From Diphasiastrum complanatum (Eukaryota > Streptophyta > Lycopodiopsida > Lycopodiales > Lycopodiaceae): a stretch of DNA of 64,000 bases. A model generated the notes under the pieces. It was not told the origin of the DNA and did no database searches. It saw only the letters and a list, made by a program, of their open reading frames with translations. Every line of letters begins with the position of its first letter. Position 1 is the first letter of the stretch. The stretch covers positions 19,010,226 to 19,074,225 of the forward strand of contig CM055105.1 of assembly GCA_029204225.1 (NCBI GenBank), read 5' to 3'. This document shows, in pieces, positions 1 through 15,789 of the stretch. Both the position numbers and the translations under genes were made by a program.

Positions 1-703
1 GTCAATATTCTCGTTACATTGCTCGTCAAATAGTGCCTCATTCTTGTCATTATATAAGTCCATACACTCATCTGAATCTAATATTAATTGCAATTGTAAA
101 TTTCTCCACCTATGAGTATAAGAGCTATGATCATCTTCATCATCACTTTCTTCCTCTGGTCATCCTTCATCAAACCATGGCATTTTCATCGGCGATTGCC
201 TCTCTATGTTCATATTTTCATTTTCAATGTCTGAAATCCTTGCCTTTCTATGTTCATATTTTCATTTGCAATTTCTTCTTCAGTGATTTCAGCATCAAAT
301 GGAACTTGGACTTCTGGCTCGATCAAGGGTTCTGGCTCGATTTCCGGTTCCTTGCGCAAGTCATTTGGCATATATGATGCAATACCTCTATCTTCAAATA
401 TACGTTGTGATCTTCTGTTGAGTTGGACGACATATAACCATTGAGGGGATACTCGATCCGGATGAAATATGATCTACAATAGACAAATTAAATCAATGCC
501 CAATGTGATCACAATTTGTGTTCAAAGTGATCAAACAAAAAAAGTCACATAAAATAGAGTGCAATTTGCAAGGTAGTTATACATGTTCACAATGTCATGG
601 CAACACGAACATGTCATATGAGTTCATAGGTATTACTTTTTTCGAGTCGATTGCAAAGAATCCGGACACATCCTTTCTAATCGTAGCATTGTTTCCACGA
701 TAG
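1..703. other. Unassigned region next to the CACTA remnant
   Basis: I see no intact gene here. On the minus strand about 180-360 there is an acidic stretch rich in Glu and Pro (about 30 residues open) that could be the tail of the neighbouring transposase gene. A 20-base block (ctatgttcatattttcattt) occurs twice, near 207 and 252, as a short local duplication. The open frames on the plus strand have no recognisable motif. Confidence 0.3.
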
Positions 704-1870
704 CTAACTATGAACCATTTCACATCTTACAAAGTACAAAGTACAAGCTAATTTGTACAAAGTACTTCGTAGATTGTCTCCTAAGCAACCTCGAATAGCA
801 ATCGGAAGAATGAATTGCAACATTTTTAGCCAATCATGAGACTTTAATCCACTTAATTTGTCATCTTTGGTGAAAGAGTTGCACAAGAAATGTGCATAGC
901 CAGTTGAAGTTCTTATTTGTCTTATGAATTTTTTTATATGTGAGAGCTCTCTCCCTTTGTTAGAATCCATGGCACACTAGGAGTACTTGTCATCTCACTT
1001 TCATCATTTTGAATCCAATAAGGTCTCTTCACCTTAGCCACCTCCAAGTCTTGACATGCTGCAACAGTGTCCTTTTCACCAATTATATGTTTTTATATAG
1101 ATTCACCCATGTTTTTGTATATATGCATAGGATCCAAGAGGTGATTGATTAAGAGATTATTCCAATAGGATAATCGTTGGAATATCGACAATCTCTTCAT
1201 GCTTGGAATTGACTTATCCCAAGAATCATTTACATTATGTTGTTTGATCCACTCGTCATACCAATCTTTTACTCTCATTCGGATGGGTGGAGGTGTGACT
1301 AAAGGGCCATCTTCTAGTCTTCCCCAAGTTTGCCTTTGGTTTGTCTAAAAAGGATGATCGATTGGTAGGTATTTTCGATGATTTTCGTACACAACTTTCC
1401 TCAACAAATTTGTACTATGACGACTTTCCAAATTTGGCCCACATATGTAGCATGCTTTATATCTAGATGTTGTAAAACTTGCATTTATGATTGCATTAGT
1501 AGATGTCCACATTAGAGAATTCCACAAAGAGTGAAATTTCTTTCTTGCAAAGGCCTTGCGATGTCATACGCAGTGACATCATTCCAAAGCTTGGACAATT
1601 CTTCAATCAATGGTTCAAGGTAAACATCCATGTTCTTAACCTTGTATTTTCTTGTAACTAATAGAGCTAGAAAAAATGTCTTGCCTTTATACTTAGCCAT
1701 GGAGGAATATTATAATTAACAAGAACAACTGGCCACGTGGACCATGTTGAGGCTAAAACACCAAAAGGATTTATGCCATCCATTGCTAAAACAAATCGTA
1801 AATGACGAGGTTCATTTTTGAGCTCGAACCATTGTGCAGATCTTGCTCTGCATGCTGCTGATTGAAGCCA
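704..1870 (-). pseudogene. CACTA (En/Spm) TNP2-type transposase, degraded
   Basis: The minus-strand frames read in the order expected for a TNP2-like transposase. First comes a block with NPFG, STWPVVLVNYN and PPWL (about 1850-1680). Next is MDVYLEPLIEELSKLW with a following CYICG cysteine block (about 1640-1345). Then comes HLLDPMHIYKNMGESI (about 1140-1093), and last LKSHDWLKMLQFILPIAIRG (about 870-780), the conserved block before DUF4218. In the family this enzyme excises and inserts CACTA elements with short terminal inverted repeats. Here it is split over at least four frames by stops and shifts, and no CACTA terminus was found, so it is dead. At about 1,870 it runs into the leader of a copia LTR copy, which is a recombinant junction. 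Confidence 0.85.
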
Positions 1871-1972
1871 TTGCTTCTTGGAGTCTGTTCCCTTGTTGAT
1901 GGTTGTTTGTTTGAATGCTTGGCCTCCTGGATCTGCTAGCTTCTTGGCTATGTCAGAATATGACAGGAGGAT

Positions 1973-1985
1973 GGCTCTAATACCA
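1973..1985 (-). other. Copia primer-binding site (tRNA-iMet), one mismatch
   Basis: The minus strand reads TGGTATTAGAGCC, which differs by one base from the usual plant copia primer-binding site TGGTATCAGAGC. It lies one base beyond the CA end of the LTR copy at 1,987, exactly where a PBS belongs. Confidence 0.75.
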
Positions 1986-1986
1986 T

Positions 1987-2850
1987 TGATGATGATGAGA
2001 ATCGGGATCGGGAGCGAAGCTTTCGCGAAGGAACCACGACTCTCTTGCACTCAGATGGAGTTCAGATGCGATCACTGGACACTGCCAGCTGAATCACTCC
2101 TACAGTCCTCCAGAATGTAGTTAGGCACTACTGATCTAAGTTTATAAAATTAATGCAGCATTCAACATAGTTTCAACCAAGGTGCAGAATTCAAATGAAC
2201 AAGAAAAGCTCAAACACATGATTAATAGCAGACGCATTTGCATTCGAGATCAGACACAACGAGAAAAACATCTATATTGATCTTTCTCTGATTTCTTCAA
2301 GCACTGCATGCAAATCCACATAGAGCGTTGGCGTGGGAGAAACACGATCCTCTCACGAGCAATTGTCTCGCTTTACTAGCAGATAGTTGGATCTTCAGAT
2401 CCTAGACAGAATTGTCTTCGCACGCAGACAGACATGTATTCTGTATTTTCATCTTGATTGCTTACTAGCATCAGACTACTACGCTACACTGTTTGTGTAT
2501 TTAGTTGATCTATATGTCAAGTATCATCCAATAAGTATAGTTGCTCTATGTAAATCTAAGATTAGAGTGATTAAGCATCTACAACTAATTAGGGAATTAC
2601 AAGAGTGGCAGACTAGCCATGACCTAAAATGTATCTGCTGACGTCATGCCATCAAATCAGATATCAGTACTTCTGGATACTTGTGTGATCTTTGTTGGTA
2701 CTCTTTGGAGCGTGAGGGCAAAATAGGTTTCATGACATTTTTTGTGTCGCGTCGTTGGTTTCGCCTCCGTCGTCGGTTTCGTTTTACTCGTCTGCCTTTT
2801 TCTCGTACTGGACTGCAAAAGATTCTTGTGCCATACCGCAAATTTTTTTT
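1987..2850 (-). repeat. Copia LTR copy with a short pol tail, inverted relative to the 19.2-20.0 kb copy
   Basis: The reverse complement matches 19,245-20,012 along most of its length. Shared blocks include the ATGACGTCAGCAGATA motif, the run around CTCTTGTAATTCCCT, and the end near GGACACTGCC. The match begins in the last codons of the copia A reading frame (the AGAATCTTTTG block at about 2,815-2,830), so this copy holds pol tail, LTR and then PBS. The exact LTR start was not determined. The two copies look roughly three-quarters identical by eye. Confidence 0.8.
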
Positions 2851-2854
2851 CATT

Positions 2855-3440
2855 TAGTGGTCCTTTAATAGTATACAAGGACCTGGTGGGCGTCGTCTTT
2901 CAAGTGTGCTAGAAGTCTATACGGTGGCATTTCCGCACATGCTTGTCACTTGAAATTCACTTGAACGCGAATAACGGTTTCGTCTTAACTCGAAATTGGG
3001 TGGAACATTGCTGAAATTTTCAAAATATTTACAACTGTGCTTCTTAAATAGTGTACGGGGACCTTATGGGTGTCATCTTTCAAGTGTTAGGTTCAACGGA
3101 CCAAGGTCAGTGCCATGCTCGATGTCTACATGGTGGCATTTATGCCCATGCTCGTCACTTAAGAATATATTTCATTCAAACGCTAATCACATTTCCATTT
3201 TAACTCGGAACTGGGTGACGCTGTGCACTGTAAGTTTAAATATATTTTGTTTCAACACTAATAACATTTCCGTTTTAACTCAGAATTGGGCAACATAAAA
3301 AGGGAAATTGCTAAAATTTTAAACTGTGCACTCACAATTTTCCCTCTGTCGTAATTTTAAACTAAACACTTGAAATTTTCAACTGTGCACTCACAATTTT
3401 CCCTCTGTCGTAAATTTAAACTAAAGTTTTTATGCAGACC
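2855..3440. repeat. Degenerate direct repeats, period about 180 bp, plus a shorter pair
   Basis: The block containing GTCTTTCAAGTGT at about 2,870-2,915 recurs at about 3,050-3,095. It is followed in both copies by a GGTGGCATTT...CATGCT...GTCACTT segment. A second repeat, containing AACTGTGCACTCACAATTTT and CCCTCTGTCGTAA, occurs at about 3,325 and 3,385 with a 60-bp period. No reading frame is associated with them. They could be part of the 5' region of the transposase gene that follows. Confidence 0.65.
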
Positions 3441-3734
3441 CGAAATCTTTATATAACTATTTAAAGATGTGGTTGTTAGTCTAGAATCATTTTGTGCTTA
3501 GGTCTTCAAATGCTCTTGTTTGCTTTGTTGTTCTTTGGATATCATCATCTATTCAAATTAGCATACATGTATTATTTTAAACCCATGCTGAGCGTTTTCT
3601 ATGCTTAGCATAGAATAAAATCTTTAAGATATTTTGTTTATTGTTTATTGTTTTCAAAAATGTCTCGAGACTAAAATCAAAATTGTAATTGTTTCTAAAT
3701 TTTGTCTCTGTAGTATTCCCTTTACAATTTAGCA

Positions 3735-6652
<2,918 letters not shown>

Positions 6653-6689
6653 CTACAATTTGTACATTTCTCATTATTCAAAAATGATC

Positions 6690-7017
6690 ATAAGTATAAT
6701 GATGACATTAGGGTTTAGCTAGCTTCCATAAAACATCATGTCACAATTAGAATTAAAGTAGAATCATTGTGTTACTGTATTGTGGGTCCTATCAGTTGAT
6801 AAGGATCAATTGGACTTGCCACGAGCAAGTCGACAGGACACACATCCCATCAACGACAACTTGGGTCATGCATGGGTTGCCTGAGTGAACAACTATATGT
6901 ACAGTGTAGTTTCATTTTGAGAAATACAGTTGCTACGTGAGCTTGCTGTGGAGAGTGTTTTATGTCTGTGTTACTATGTAGCATGATCTATGTTCCTGTT
7001 CAAAGCAAATTCTAAGT
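6690..7017 (+). repeat. Probable LTR of a copia element (boundaries uncertain)
   Basis: The sequence upstream of the primer-binding site at 7,018 should be the 5' LTR of the copia element whose gag lies at 8.3-9.2 kb. No second copy was found in the window, so the start is a guess from the end of the microsatellite. Confidence 0.4.
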
Positions 7018-7029
7018 TGGTATCAGAGC
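7018..7029 (+). other. Copia primer-binding site (tRNA-iMet)
   Basis: TGGTATCAGAGC is a perfect match to the usual initiator-tRNA-Met primer-binding site of plant copia elements. It marks the end of the 5' LTR and the start of a 1.3-kb leader before gag. Confidence 0.9.
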
Positions 7030-8305
7030 TGTATAGGGAGTGTACACAATATAACATCGTCGTTGAAGAGAGCTTCGGGAGAACTGTCTTCTGAGAGTTC
7101 AGGGCTTATGGCAGGTTGTAGACGGAAAGTGAAGCACTGGTGCATAGATTCTAGCACACAGAAGCTTGGTAAGCTTGAGACTGTGTGAGAATTCAGTGAC
7201 AGGATTGGTCAGTAGAATCTACAAAGCAGAATTTTGAAAAATTTCGTAGAGGAGTTGCTTGGTGTTTGCAATCGGTGTGCATTTGAACAGACACCGTTTG
7301 ACAAATGGATTGAAGCGTCATCTTTTCAGTAGTAGGGCAACCTCAGAGCAGTTGATTTGGCTAGCCAAAGAGTTGTGAAAAGCTTGCAAGCCAAGCTCAA
7401 AGCTGTGAGAAAAACCCTGGCCTAGGGTTTGGAAGCATAAAAGCAAAGTTTTCTCTCTATACTGATCCGTTTTTTAAGCTGTAAAAGCCTGTAGAAGGGC
7501 GCCCTAGTGCAAAGTAGAAAATCCTCAGAGTCTGTGGAGCACCGTGGATCAGCTAAGGAATTGGACCAGTTTATAGCCTACAACCATAGCTTGCAAGGAG
7601 ATGGAAAGAAGAGGAGATCTTGCGGGTTTGTTTGCGCGCGGAAGACGAGTCCCCTCTTAGTGTTCTAAGGTGGGCCAGCGGCTGCAAGGAGTGAAGACAG
7701 TGTGCGGATCGTCGGATCAGTGTCCATCATGATCAACGATAGAGATCAAACCTCTAGCATTGAATTTGGACCATTGGATCCAAGAGAACCACTAGATTGT
7801 TTTTAAAAGAGTCTTGAAGGGGCCTGAAGGGCATTGAAAGACAAATCAGGCTTCAACTTCAATTAAAAATTTTCATATTGAAAGTTGAGCTGGGTCAAAA
7901 TTCACTGAAGTTTGAAGACTTTTCAAACTGAAGAAATAGTTCAAAAAGCGAAAAATCCCTTAAATCCACCTCCTTTATCCGTTTTGACCCAAACGAAAGG
8001 CTATAACCTCCAAATGAAGGGCACCTGGACTATACTTGCAAGTACGGTACAACAAAATGGAGTGATTGCAGTGGAGAAAGTGTTCGGAGTGCTCCAAAAG
8101 TGATTTCACCATTGTATTGAGCACGTAGTTGGGAGTTGACGATTGAATGCATTTCGGAAGGCGACGCCGATTTGGCTTTCAAATTGGGAGAAAAGTGGCG
8201 AGTGGCCTGGTAAGGGAAAAAGGGCAGGTCATTATTTTTAGCTTCTAACATCACAGTTGGCCTCGGCATACTGCTTTCAGCCTACGACAGAAGTTTCAAG
8301 CAGTT

Positions 8306-9222
8306 TTGCAATGGCAAATTTGCATGGGAGAGTCCATTTTGAGTGAAAGTAGCAAATTGGACAGGATTTCCAACTATGCAGTGTGGAAATTCAAAATGAA
8401 AAACATACTGATGGAGAAAGATGTGTGGGAAGTCGTCACAGTGATGAGAGAAGACCGCCGAATGAAGCAGATATCAAAGTGTTCGACAAAAAGATGAGGA
8501 AAGCTTTGACCTTCATTAACTTGTCAGTGGAGGATCACATCATTACCCACATTTGTGATGCTGTTACACCTAGACAGGCATGGGATGTGCTAAAGGAGCA
8601 GTTCGAGACGTCAAATCTGTCAAGAATCATGTTTCTGAAGTCAAAGCTAAATAGTGCCCGAATGGAGCAAGGAGAGCACATTCAGACGTATATGACCAGA
8701 ATCAAAACAATGAGGGATGAATTGCATTCTATTGGTGAGCGCATACGTGATGTGGAGCTGGTGCACAATGCATTGTGCGGCATTACAGAACCCTATCAGA
8801 TGTTTGTGAGTGGAATAGCATCAAGAGAAAGATTGCCAACCTTTGATGAGCTCACATGAATCTTGATGCAGGAAGAGCAACGACGAGAAATGGTGAAAGC
8901 TAGACGTCAGAATACTGACAATCAGGCACTTACGACACGCCAAAAACAAGGCAAGGGCAAGGGCAAGAAGAAGTTTAAAAAAAAAATTTCCAAGTCTCAG
9001 GAGGATGAGGGATCTTCCAGTAAGACCAAGAAGAAAGGCAAGTGCTTCCATTGTGATAAAAAGGGCCATTGGAAGAGTGAATGTCGCAAATTCCTGGCGG
9101 AACAAGGCAAGGGAAAACCAAAACAAGTAGGTAACCTTGTCGATGAGGGTGAGATTGAAGACTCTAGCAACTTCATATCCTCTATTCATATTCCAACAAG
9201 GCAAAGTAGAGATGAAAAGTAA
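8306..9222 (+). pseudogene. Copia gag (UBN2-type) with zinc knuckle, truncated element
   Basis: The first frame opens with YAVWKFKMKNILMEKDVWEV, a hallmark of the copia gag N-terminus. A frameshift near 8,460 leads to the second frame with the UBN2 core (ARMEQGEHIQTYMTRIKTM, then ERLPTFDELT). A TGA at 8,857-8,859 interrupts the frame in place of a likely Trp codon. Reading resumes to a lysine-rich stretch and a CCHC zinc knuckle (CFHCDKKGHWKSEC) near 9,040-9,085. In the family gag forms the virus-like particle that packages element RNA. No protease, integrase or RT follows, so the element is cut off at about 9.23 kb. Confidence 0.85.
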
Positions 9223-9229
9223 AATACAG

Positions 9230-11033
9230 TACTGAAAGCACCATAAAGCACAACTTCTTTCAAAACGTCTAGCTGATATCCACCACCATTCCACAACACA
9301 ACACTGCACGAGTTAGTACAGTGGGGAAGACATGTGTCATAGTTGAGCGTTAGTTGTTATCCATGTCAAAAAGAAGTTATAGCACTTAACAACATAAATA
9401 AACATATTAAATCATAGTCCTGTCTTCCCAAACAATAAAATGTTTTTTAGCGATAGGCCAAGCCCTAATATTATCGTATCTGCTGATCAATGTATGGGTA
9501 ATTGGTCCATATCAGTTTATATAGTATGAATAGTTTTTAACGGTATATATTTTAACTAGCTAAAATGAGCATATCCATGCTTTCCAGTCGTGTCTCACCA
9601 TAAATCTAATAAGACATCCGAATGGGTATCATTTACTATAGCCATGATTGAATAGTGTCATTCTGAGCAAACTTACGTTTGTCATAACTACACATTCAAT
9701 CCATGATATTTAGGACTTCATATTATGAATAGATTATACAACATAGAAAAGTTCTTTGTGGCTTTTACAAGGTATTAGGGCATATCCATGCCATTATAAT
9801 CCTTATGTAAGAACCATGTATCTTACGCATATCCATGCTGTCTAGGATCGTTTTGTCAAAAATCTTACCAATTACTGGATTTTTAAGCAGGTTGATAAAC
9901 AATAGACAATAAAAAACAGGAAGTATGTTCTTTAAGCATACAAAGCCTTTGTTTATTTGCATTGGTCATAACCAATTGGTTACATACATAGAAATGACGG
10001 TATCACTCCCTTGACAAAGCCAAAAAAGACGTAGGTGGTTTATACACAACTTGAGATTTGTTAGGAGAAGTCATATCTAGATGATTGTAGACGTGTTTTA
10101 TCGAGAAGATGCCATATTATTTCCTCGAGTGATTTGTTTTCTTTAGACCAAAGCCATTCAAAGAGTTACTGTCACACAAAGTCTATCCTTCTTTGTCTAG
10201 AATCAGATTTGTTTTAGTTAAATCGTTTACCAAAATAGAAATTCTTGAGATAACAACCATCTAACTGTTATAACATGTTAAAACAAGAGATATGTATACC
10301 TGTGCACGAAATACTTGCTTGTGCCATATCATACCAAATAAGACATATTTCTTAGAATTGCAGCTAATGGACTGTCTATTTTTTTCCAATGAGCATTGGA
10401 GCTTAAACCTGATCTCTATCACGAGATCTGTAGATAATGTAATTCAACTTTTTTGTGTAAAGATGAATTCATCTAGTAATGTGTATAAGGATATTGACAT
10501 GATCTTGCCGACAATATGTAAATACATTCCAAAAGAGAATGTGAACTGGCGATAAACATAGAGTACTTACGAGTCTCCCGTTGATGATGAATCTGAAATA
10601 AGTGGGTAGATTGGTTTGTAAAAGCATGAGCTCTGCTATGATATAATCAAGGCTCCATGCTCTTCCAACTCAATCATAGTAAAAAGTTTTTCATTGTGTA
10701 TGATGTTTATCTCCTTTCGGTCTGTGTGACCATTCATTTGGAAGTCTTAATCTAGTGGTAGCCATGTAGCCTCAATTTTCTTGAATCTTTGATAGCTAAA
10801 TCTGAGACTGAGCATTTGTTTTTCGATATGATAACGGAAGATCATTGATGACTTTTTTTAATCCTGCATTCTATATCGTTATTTGTTTTACTATCTTAGC
10901 CGATCCATGAGATCTGACAAAATCTCATCTGATAAATCCTTGCAAACAAGTAGAGTTGGTGTCCCCTTCAAACACTTGCACTTGAGAAAAAATCAACAAA
11001 TATATGCAATGAGAGAAACCAACTTAGGTGGAC
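9230..11033. other. AT-rich intergenic DNA, nothing recognised
   Basis: No frame longer than about 90 codons and no family motif on either strand. It separates the truncated copia from the left arm of the large inverted repeat. Confidence 0.5.
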
Positions 11034-11757
11034 AATCTTTGAAATCACTGATGTCCCATACCACCAATTTTCTCTCCAAGAAAACCCTTTGCTTTTAGAT
11101 CCGACCATCAGAAAATCAAAAAGACTATCTGACCATCCTATATCCAATATAGGGCCCAATCTCCAATCATTTTCCAGAAAGATACCCCCAACTATTGAAT
11201 TCTCCAATTTCTTAAGTTTTCACAGAAGATGACAATATCATCTAAGAATACCACTAGGCATTGACCCAAGTATGGACGAGAAACCTCGTTCATATATAGT
11301 CAAAATGACCTAAATTTATTCTTCAAAACCAAAAGGAAAAAATTCAATATAGCTGGAGTATACCAATAGATACCCAATATCTAAATCCGAAATGGTACAA
11401 GGAATTCAATTCCTTTAAGAAGATCACTAAATTGCATTATCCGATAATTCAGAGATCTAAAACCTCTATCTGGATTTCCAATACCAGATATGCACATATC
11501 TATTCCACCAAATATCGGAGTACCCCCAAATTTGTTCCTAATGGATCACAATAATCCAGTTCAAAATTGTGATTTAACAAGAATTCGCACATGGCTTACC
11601 ATCACATAAACAACCCATCTGGCTGGTACTATCCATCCCGAATTCCTACCATTTGAGAGTTACAACTCTTAAGAATAAGGTCCAGTACAAATGTGAACCT
11701 AGTGTCATTCTCGTTCCATGCCACAATTTCCAATATCAAATAGGGTCAACTCATGGA
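11034..11757 (-). repeat. Left arm of a large inverted repeat (gypsy RT fragment)
   Basis: The reverse complement of this arm matches 12,184-12,907 base for base over long stretches. Paired positions sum to about 23,941 at both ends, so the arms hold almost no net indels. Read on the minus strand it carries the same degraded gypsy reverse-transcriptase sequence as the right arm. Confidence 0.9.
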
Positions 11758-12183
11758 TTTTGATCTTTAGGATTGGACAATTTAAGCTTTTCAGATACTT
11801 GTTAAAGTGAACAATGGAATAAGGTCGTAATTTTTGAGAGGTAGCTCTATATTCGGGTTTCGAATATTGTCAAAGAGTACCCAAACACCAAATTTTATGG
11901 ATTTTTCATTGATTCAGACGACTTTAACGAAGTAATGAAAATGAGCTGGTGTGGTCAAAAGGAAAGTAGCCTAGCATTTACTTGTGTCTAAGCAATTTTC
12001 GGGAACCTTTGCTAAAAGAATTTTTGGGTGACCGAAAATCTAAGAGAGGAAGAAAATGAGACACGTGTGTAGGTAAATGTGACGATGTTGTGTAATTTGG
12101 ATTGGTTAATAATCCTTGTTTGAAAATTGCATGGCACCGGTTTTTTGAATTCATTAAGTTGAATTTATTTTGAATATCTATAG

Positions 12184-12907
12184 GACCATGAGTTGACCCT
12201 ATTTGTTATTGGAAATTGTGGCATGGAATGAGAATGACACTAGGTTCACATTTTTACTGGACCTTATTCCTAAGAGTTGTAACTCTCAGATGGTAGGAAT
12301 TCGGGATGGATAGTACTAGCCAAATGGGTTGTTTATGTGATGGTAAGCCATGTGCAGATTCTTGTTAACTCACAATTTTGAACTGGATTATTGCGATCCA
12401 TTAGGAACAAATTTGGGGGTACTTCGATATTTGGTGGAATAGATATGTGCATATCTAGTATTGGAAATCCAGATAGAGGTTTTAGATCTCTGAATTATCG
12501 AATAATGCAATTTAGTGATCTTCTTGAAGGAATTGAATTCCTTGTACCATTTCGGATTTAGATATTGGGTATCTATTGGTATACTTCAGTTATATTGAAT
12601 TTTTTCCTTTTGGTTTTGAAGAATAAACTTAGGTCATTTCGACTATATATGAACGAGGTTTCTCCTCTGTACTAGGGTCAATGCCTAGTGGTATTCTTAG
12701 ATGATATTGTCATCTACTGTAAAAACTTAAGGAAATGGAGATTTCAATAGTTGGAGTTATCTTTCTGAAAAATGGTTGAAGATTGGGCCCTATATTGGAT
12801 ATAGGATGGTCAGATAGTCTTTTTGATTTTCTGATGGTCGGATCTAAAAGCAAAGGGTTTTCTTGGAGAGAAAATTGGTGGTATGGGACATCAGTGATTT
12901 CAAAGAG
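12184..12907 (+). repeat. Right arm of a large inverted repeat (gypsy RT fragment)
   Basis: This is the inverted partner of 11,034-11,757, with a spacer of about 430 bp. Near 12,640-12,730 the plus strand encodes LYMNEV and then CLVVFLDDIVIYCKNL, the YxDD active-site region of a Ty3/gypsy reverse transcriptase. Stops break the rest of the domain. Confidence 0.9.
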
Positions 12908-15789
12908 AAAATTCTTGTGTGAGAATGATCTGTAGGCCAGTGGTTAGTATTTACATTAATAGTAATGCTAATAGTTGAAACCATTGGTTAAAACTTGTTT
13001 AGGGTATTTGGAGAGGTTATGAGATATAGATCCGGATCCCTCAATGGTATCTCATAAATTTCAAATTGGAAACCCTTAAAAGCTATTTCTCTATTAATTT
13101 TAAACCTCTACTTTTTAGAAATTTCTTACATACGAGACAATTGGATTGAGATTCATATAATTCCTTCCAATGTAGAACTTGGTTCTGAAGGACTGTTAAA
13201 GTTATATGAATTCATACTTCCATTTCAGTTTATGAATATAGCTTAGAATCAATTGATGTTTTCAACTGATTAAGTGAAAATCAGAATTCCAAATGGTTAT
13301 TTCTATTTGGTAGTTTTTCTGTTGAGAGTAATGTTTCTATCACTCGGGATAAGATATTTTATGATTTTAAGGAAAAAGTCTGGTTGTAATAGTATTGGAT
13401 ACTCATGACTGACTTTTTCAAATCTTTGATATCTTATACGTGTCTCCTGGGAACTTTTTGATTAAAATTATGGAATTTCTTTTAAAAAGGGGGAGAAGAA
13501 AATGATAGGAATAAGACTTTCATGGGATCAATTAGTTGCATAGATTTCTTTGGTGAAATCCAATTCGTGTGCAATGGTGAAACTATCCAGAGGAATAGAG
13601 GAAATCTCTAGTGATTATTATTGAATAATCTGAAACTAGAGGAGTTTTGGGAATAATGAGTTGTGAGATATTCATGAATATGGGAAGTGTTGGTAAAGAT
13701 TAAATTAAGGTTCAGTGATTGGCTACCAAGTATGGATTGGATCAGTGGAATAAAACTTTAATCTGAACCTTATGTCCGAAGATATCTGTATAAGTCAGCC
13801 TAATCTTAGTTTGTGCACTAAGATCTGAAGAAGGTTGAATTATTGAAGGAATTTTGTTGATAAAAGTATGATGGTTGGAAAACTTGTGATGTGAAATTAT
13901 TCACTTCAGAGATTTCCCAGATATGTTATTTACTCAAGAGAAATAGAAACTTCTGTAGCTGAGTTACAAGATTCTCAGTGAAATATGTGAGTAACATATG
14001 CGGATTTTGGAGGAATCTGCCAGATAAGGACATATCTGTTTATGTACTGGGTCATAGTGAGATTTTTCTCATATGTGCACGATTAATCTTGTGTGGATCT
14101 ACTATGTATTCCTGGTTACTAAGGTTATCTGGTGCACTTAACCTAGTTGATGAACATAGACATATAATCAAGTATTGTGTTTGACAATTACTTGCAGAGT
14201 TAACAGATCTGTTCTGATAGATCTATTGGTTAACTTAAAAGTGATTTGGATATGGATCTAAATGTTGTGTTATACTAGTATAATTGAATTCTTCACCTAG
14301 AAATTCAAGATTTCTAAATCATGAGCAATTAACTTGAGTAGTTGATTTACTCAATTGATAAAACGGACAGTGTGAAGAGATTCACCGAAAACTGTTTGTT
14401 TTGTGTGTATTGCTTGTAAGACACATAATTTATGAATCATTCAGATTCATTAAGGAATTGTGTGCATAGGATACTGATTTCTTGGATGAGTATTTCTCAG
14501 TTTAGAAATAAACTTGATTCATTAGTGATAGTGTCCCTGTGAGCTCAATTGGATACCGGATCCTAATGGTGCCAAGAATGGTAAACTAAATTTTGGGAAT
14601 TCGGTAGAACTTTGAAATCTCTAGATGTTGTTCTAGGAGATATAAAGTTTATATTGTTAAAGACGAATTTCATTAAGGTCTTTAATTACCTTGTTGATTG
14701 TTGAATTTGGAACTCATAATCTGATAAGAATCGGTTTGGAAGAATGTTCTTGAAATCCAGTGATTTTCCTAATGGAAAAGATTTCAGAATGATTCTTATA
14801 TTTCCTGAGTTGTATGTTGTACATATACTCCAGTATTTTCCAATGATTAAATATGGTTTTAGAATTTTGAAATTATGATTGACGAGTTATAAGATTCTAA
14901 ATGTTTATGAACGACGGATCATAAATTGATACTTAAAGATCATTTGAAAATTATAAGAAAATGTGAAGATTCTTAAGATAATGAGTAATTCTTGATCAAT
15001 TGGGCGAGTCAAGGATTTAGATTTGTTATTGGAACTCTAAATTTCTTTACTCTAGCACATACTTGAGATTGAGTGGATCTCATAGGCATTTTCATTAAGT
15101 GATTGTTTATTTATGAGGAATTTGCTTTCTTTACAGATTGTAGTCTATAAGTGCTTGTGTACAAAGTTCAGTCTAAATCTCCAGTTTTATAGGAGACAGA
15201 TAAATCTATTAAGATACAGATAGATGCTGATTTCTTGCATATGATGCTAGAAATGGGGCTGTTAACTCATTAGAGTAACTGTAGTACTCTGGTTTGAGTT
15301 ATGATTGTCTGAGACTTGATGGATCTCCTAGAGATTTTAGATGACTGAATTGTGGTATTTTAGAATATTTGGATATTCTAAGAATATTTCTATCAAAAAG
15401 TCTTATTTATTGCAAGAAATTGAAATGGAATTTCTTTAGCTTTTGGATTTGATCTCTGAAATACAGAAGTTAATTCACCCAGTGGTTCATGTAATTAGGA
15501 TTACATGAAGGTGATGAACTTTTGTTTTGGAGTAGATCAACCCATTTGGAGAATTTATAGTTTAGTGTATCTTTTGGAATTTGAATTAGTATTCATGAGT
15601 AGGGGCAAGCAATTAAAGAATTGTTGCATCTCAAGTACTTATTCAAGTGGAAAGATCAGCCTAAAAATAATGATTCATGGGTAAGATTTGAAAGCTTAAG
15701 GAATATGGCAAAGGTAAAAGGCAAGGAAAGTTTTTCAATATTTTTTTTGAAGCAAAAATCATAAGAATCTGTTTAAGGGAGGAAATGCA
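12908..15789 (+). pseudogene. Highly decayed 3' part of a Ty3/gypsy element
   Basis: Most of this stretch is AT-rich with no readable frame. Near 15,640-15,700 the plus strand reads LFKWKDQPKNNDSWVRFESL, which resembles the chromodomain-like integrase tail of chromovirus gypsy elements. It is followed at about 15,774-15,790 by a purine-rich tract (AAGGGAGGAAATG) in the position of a polypurine tract. With the RT box upstream at 12.7 kb, this suggests one decayed plus-strand gypsy body. No RNase H or integrase core could be read, so the span is inferred from its two ends. Coding sequence of copia A begins abruptly at about 15,790. Confidence 0.45.
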
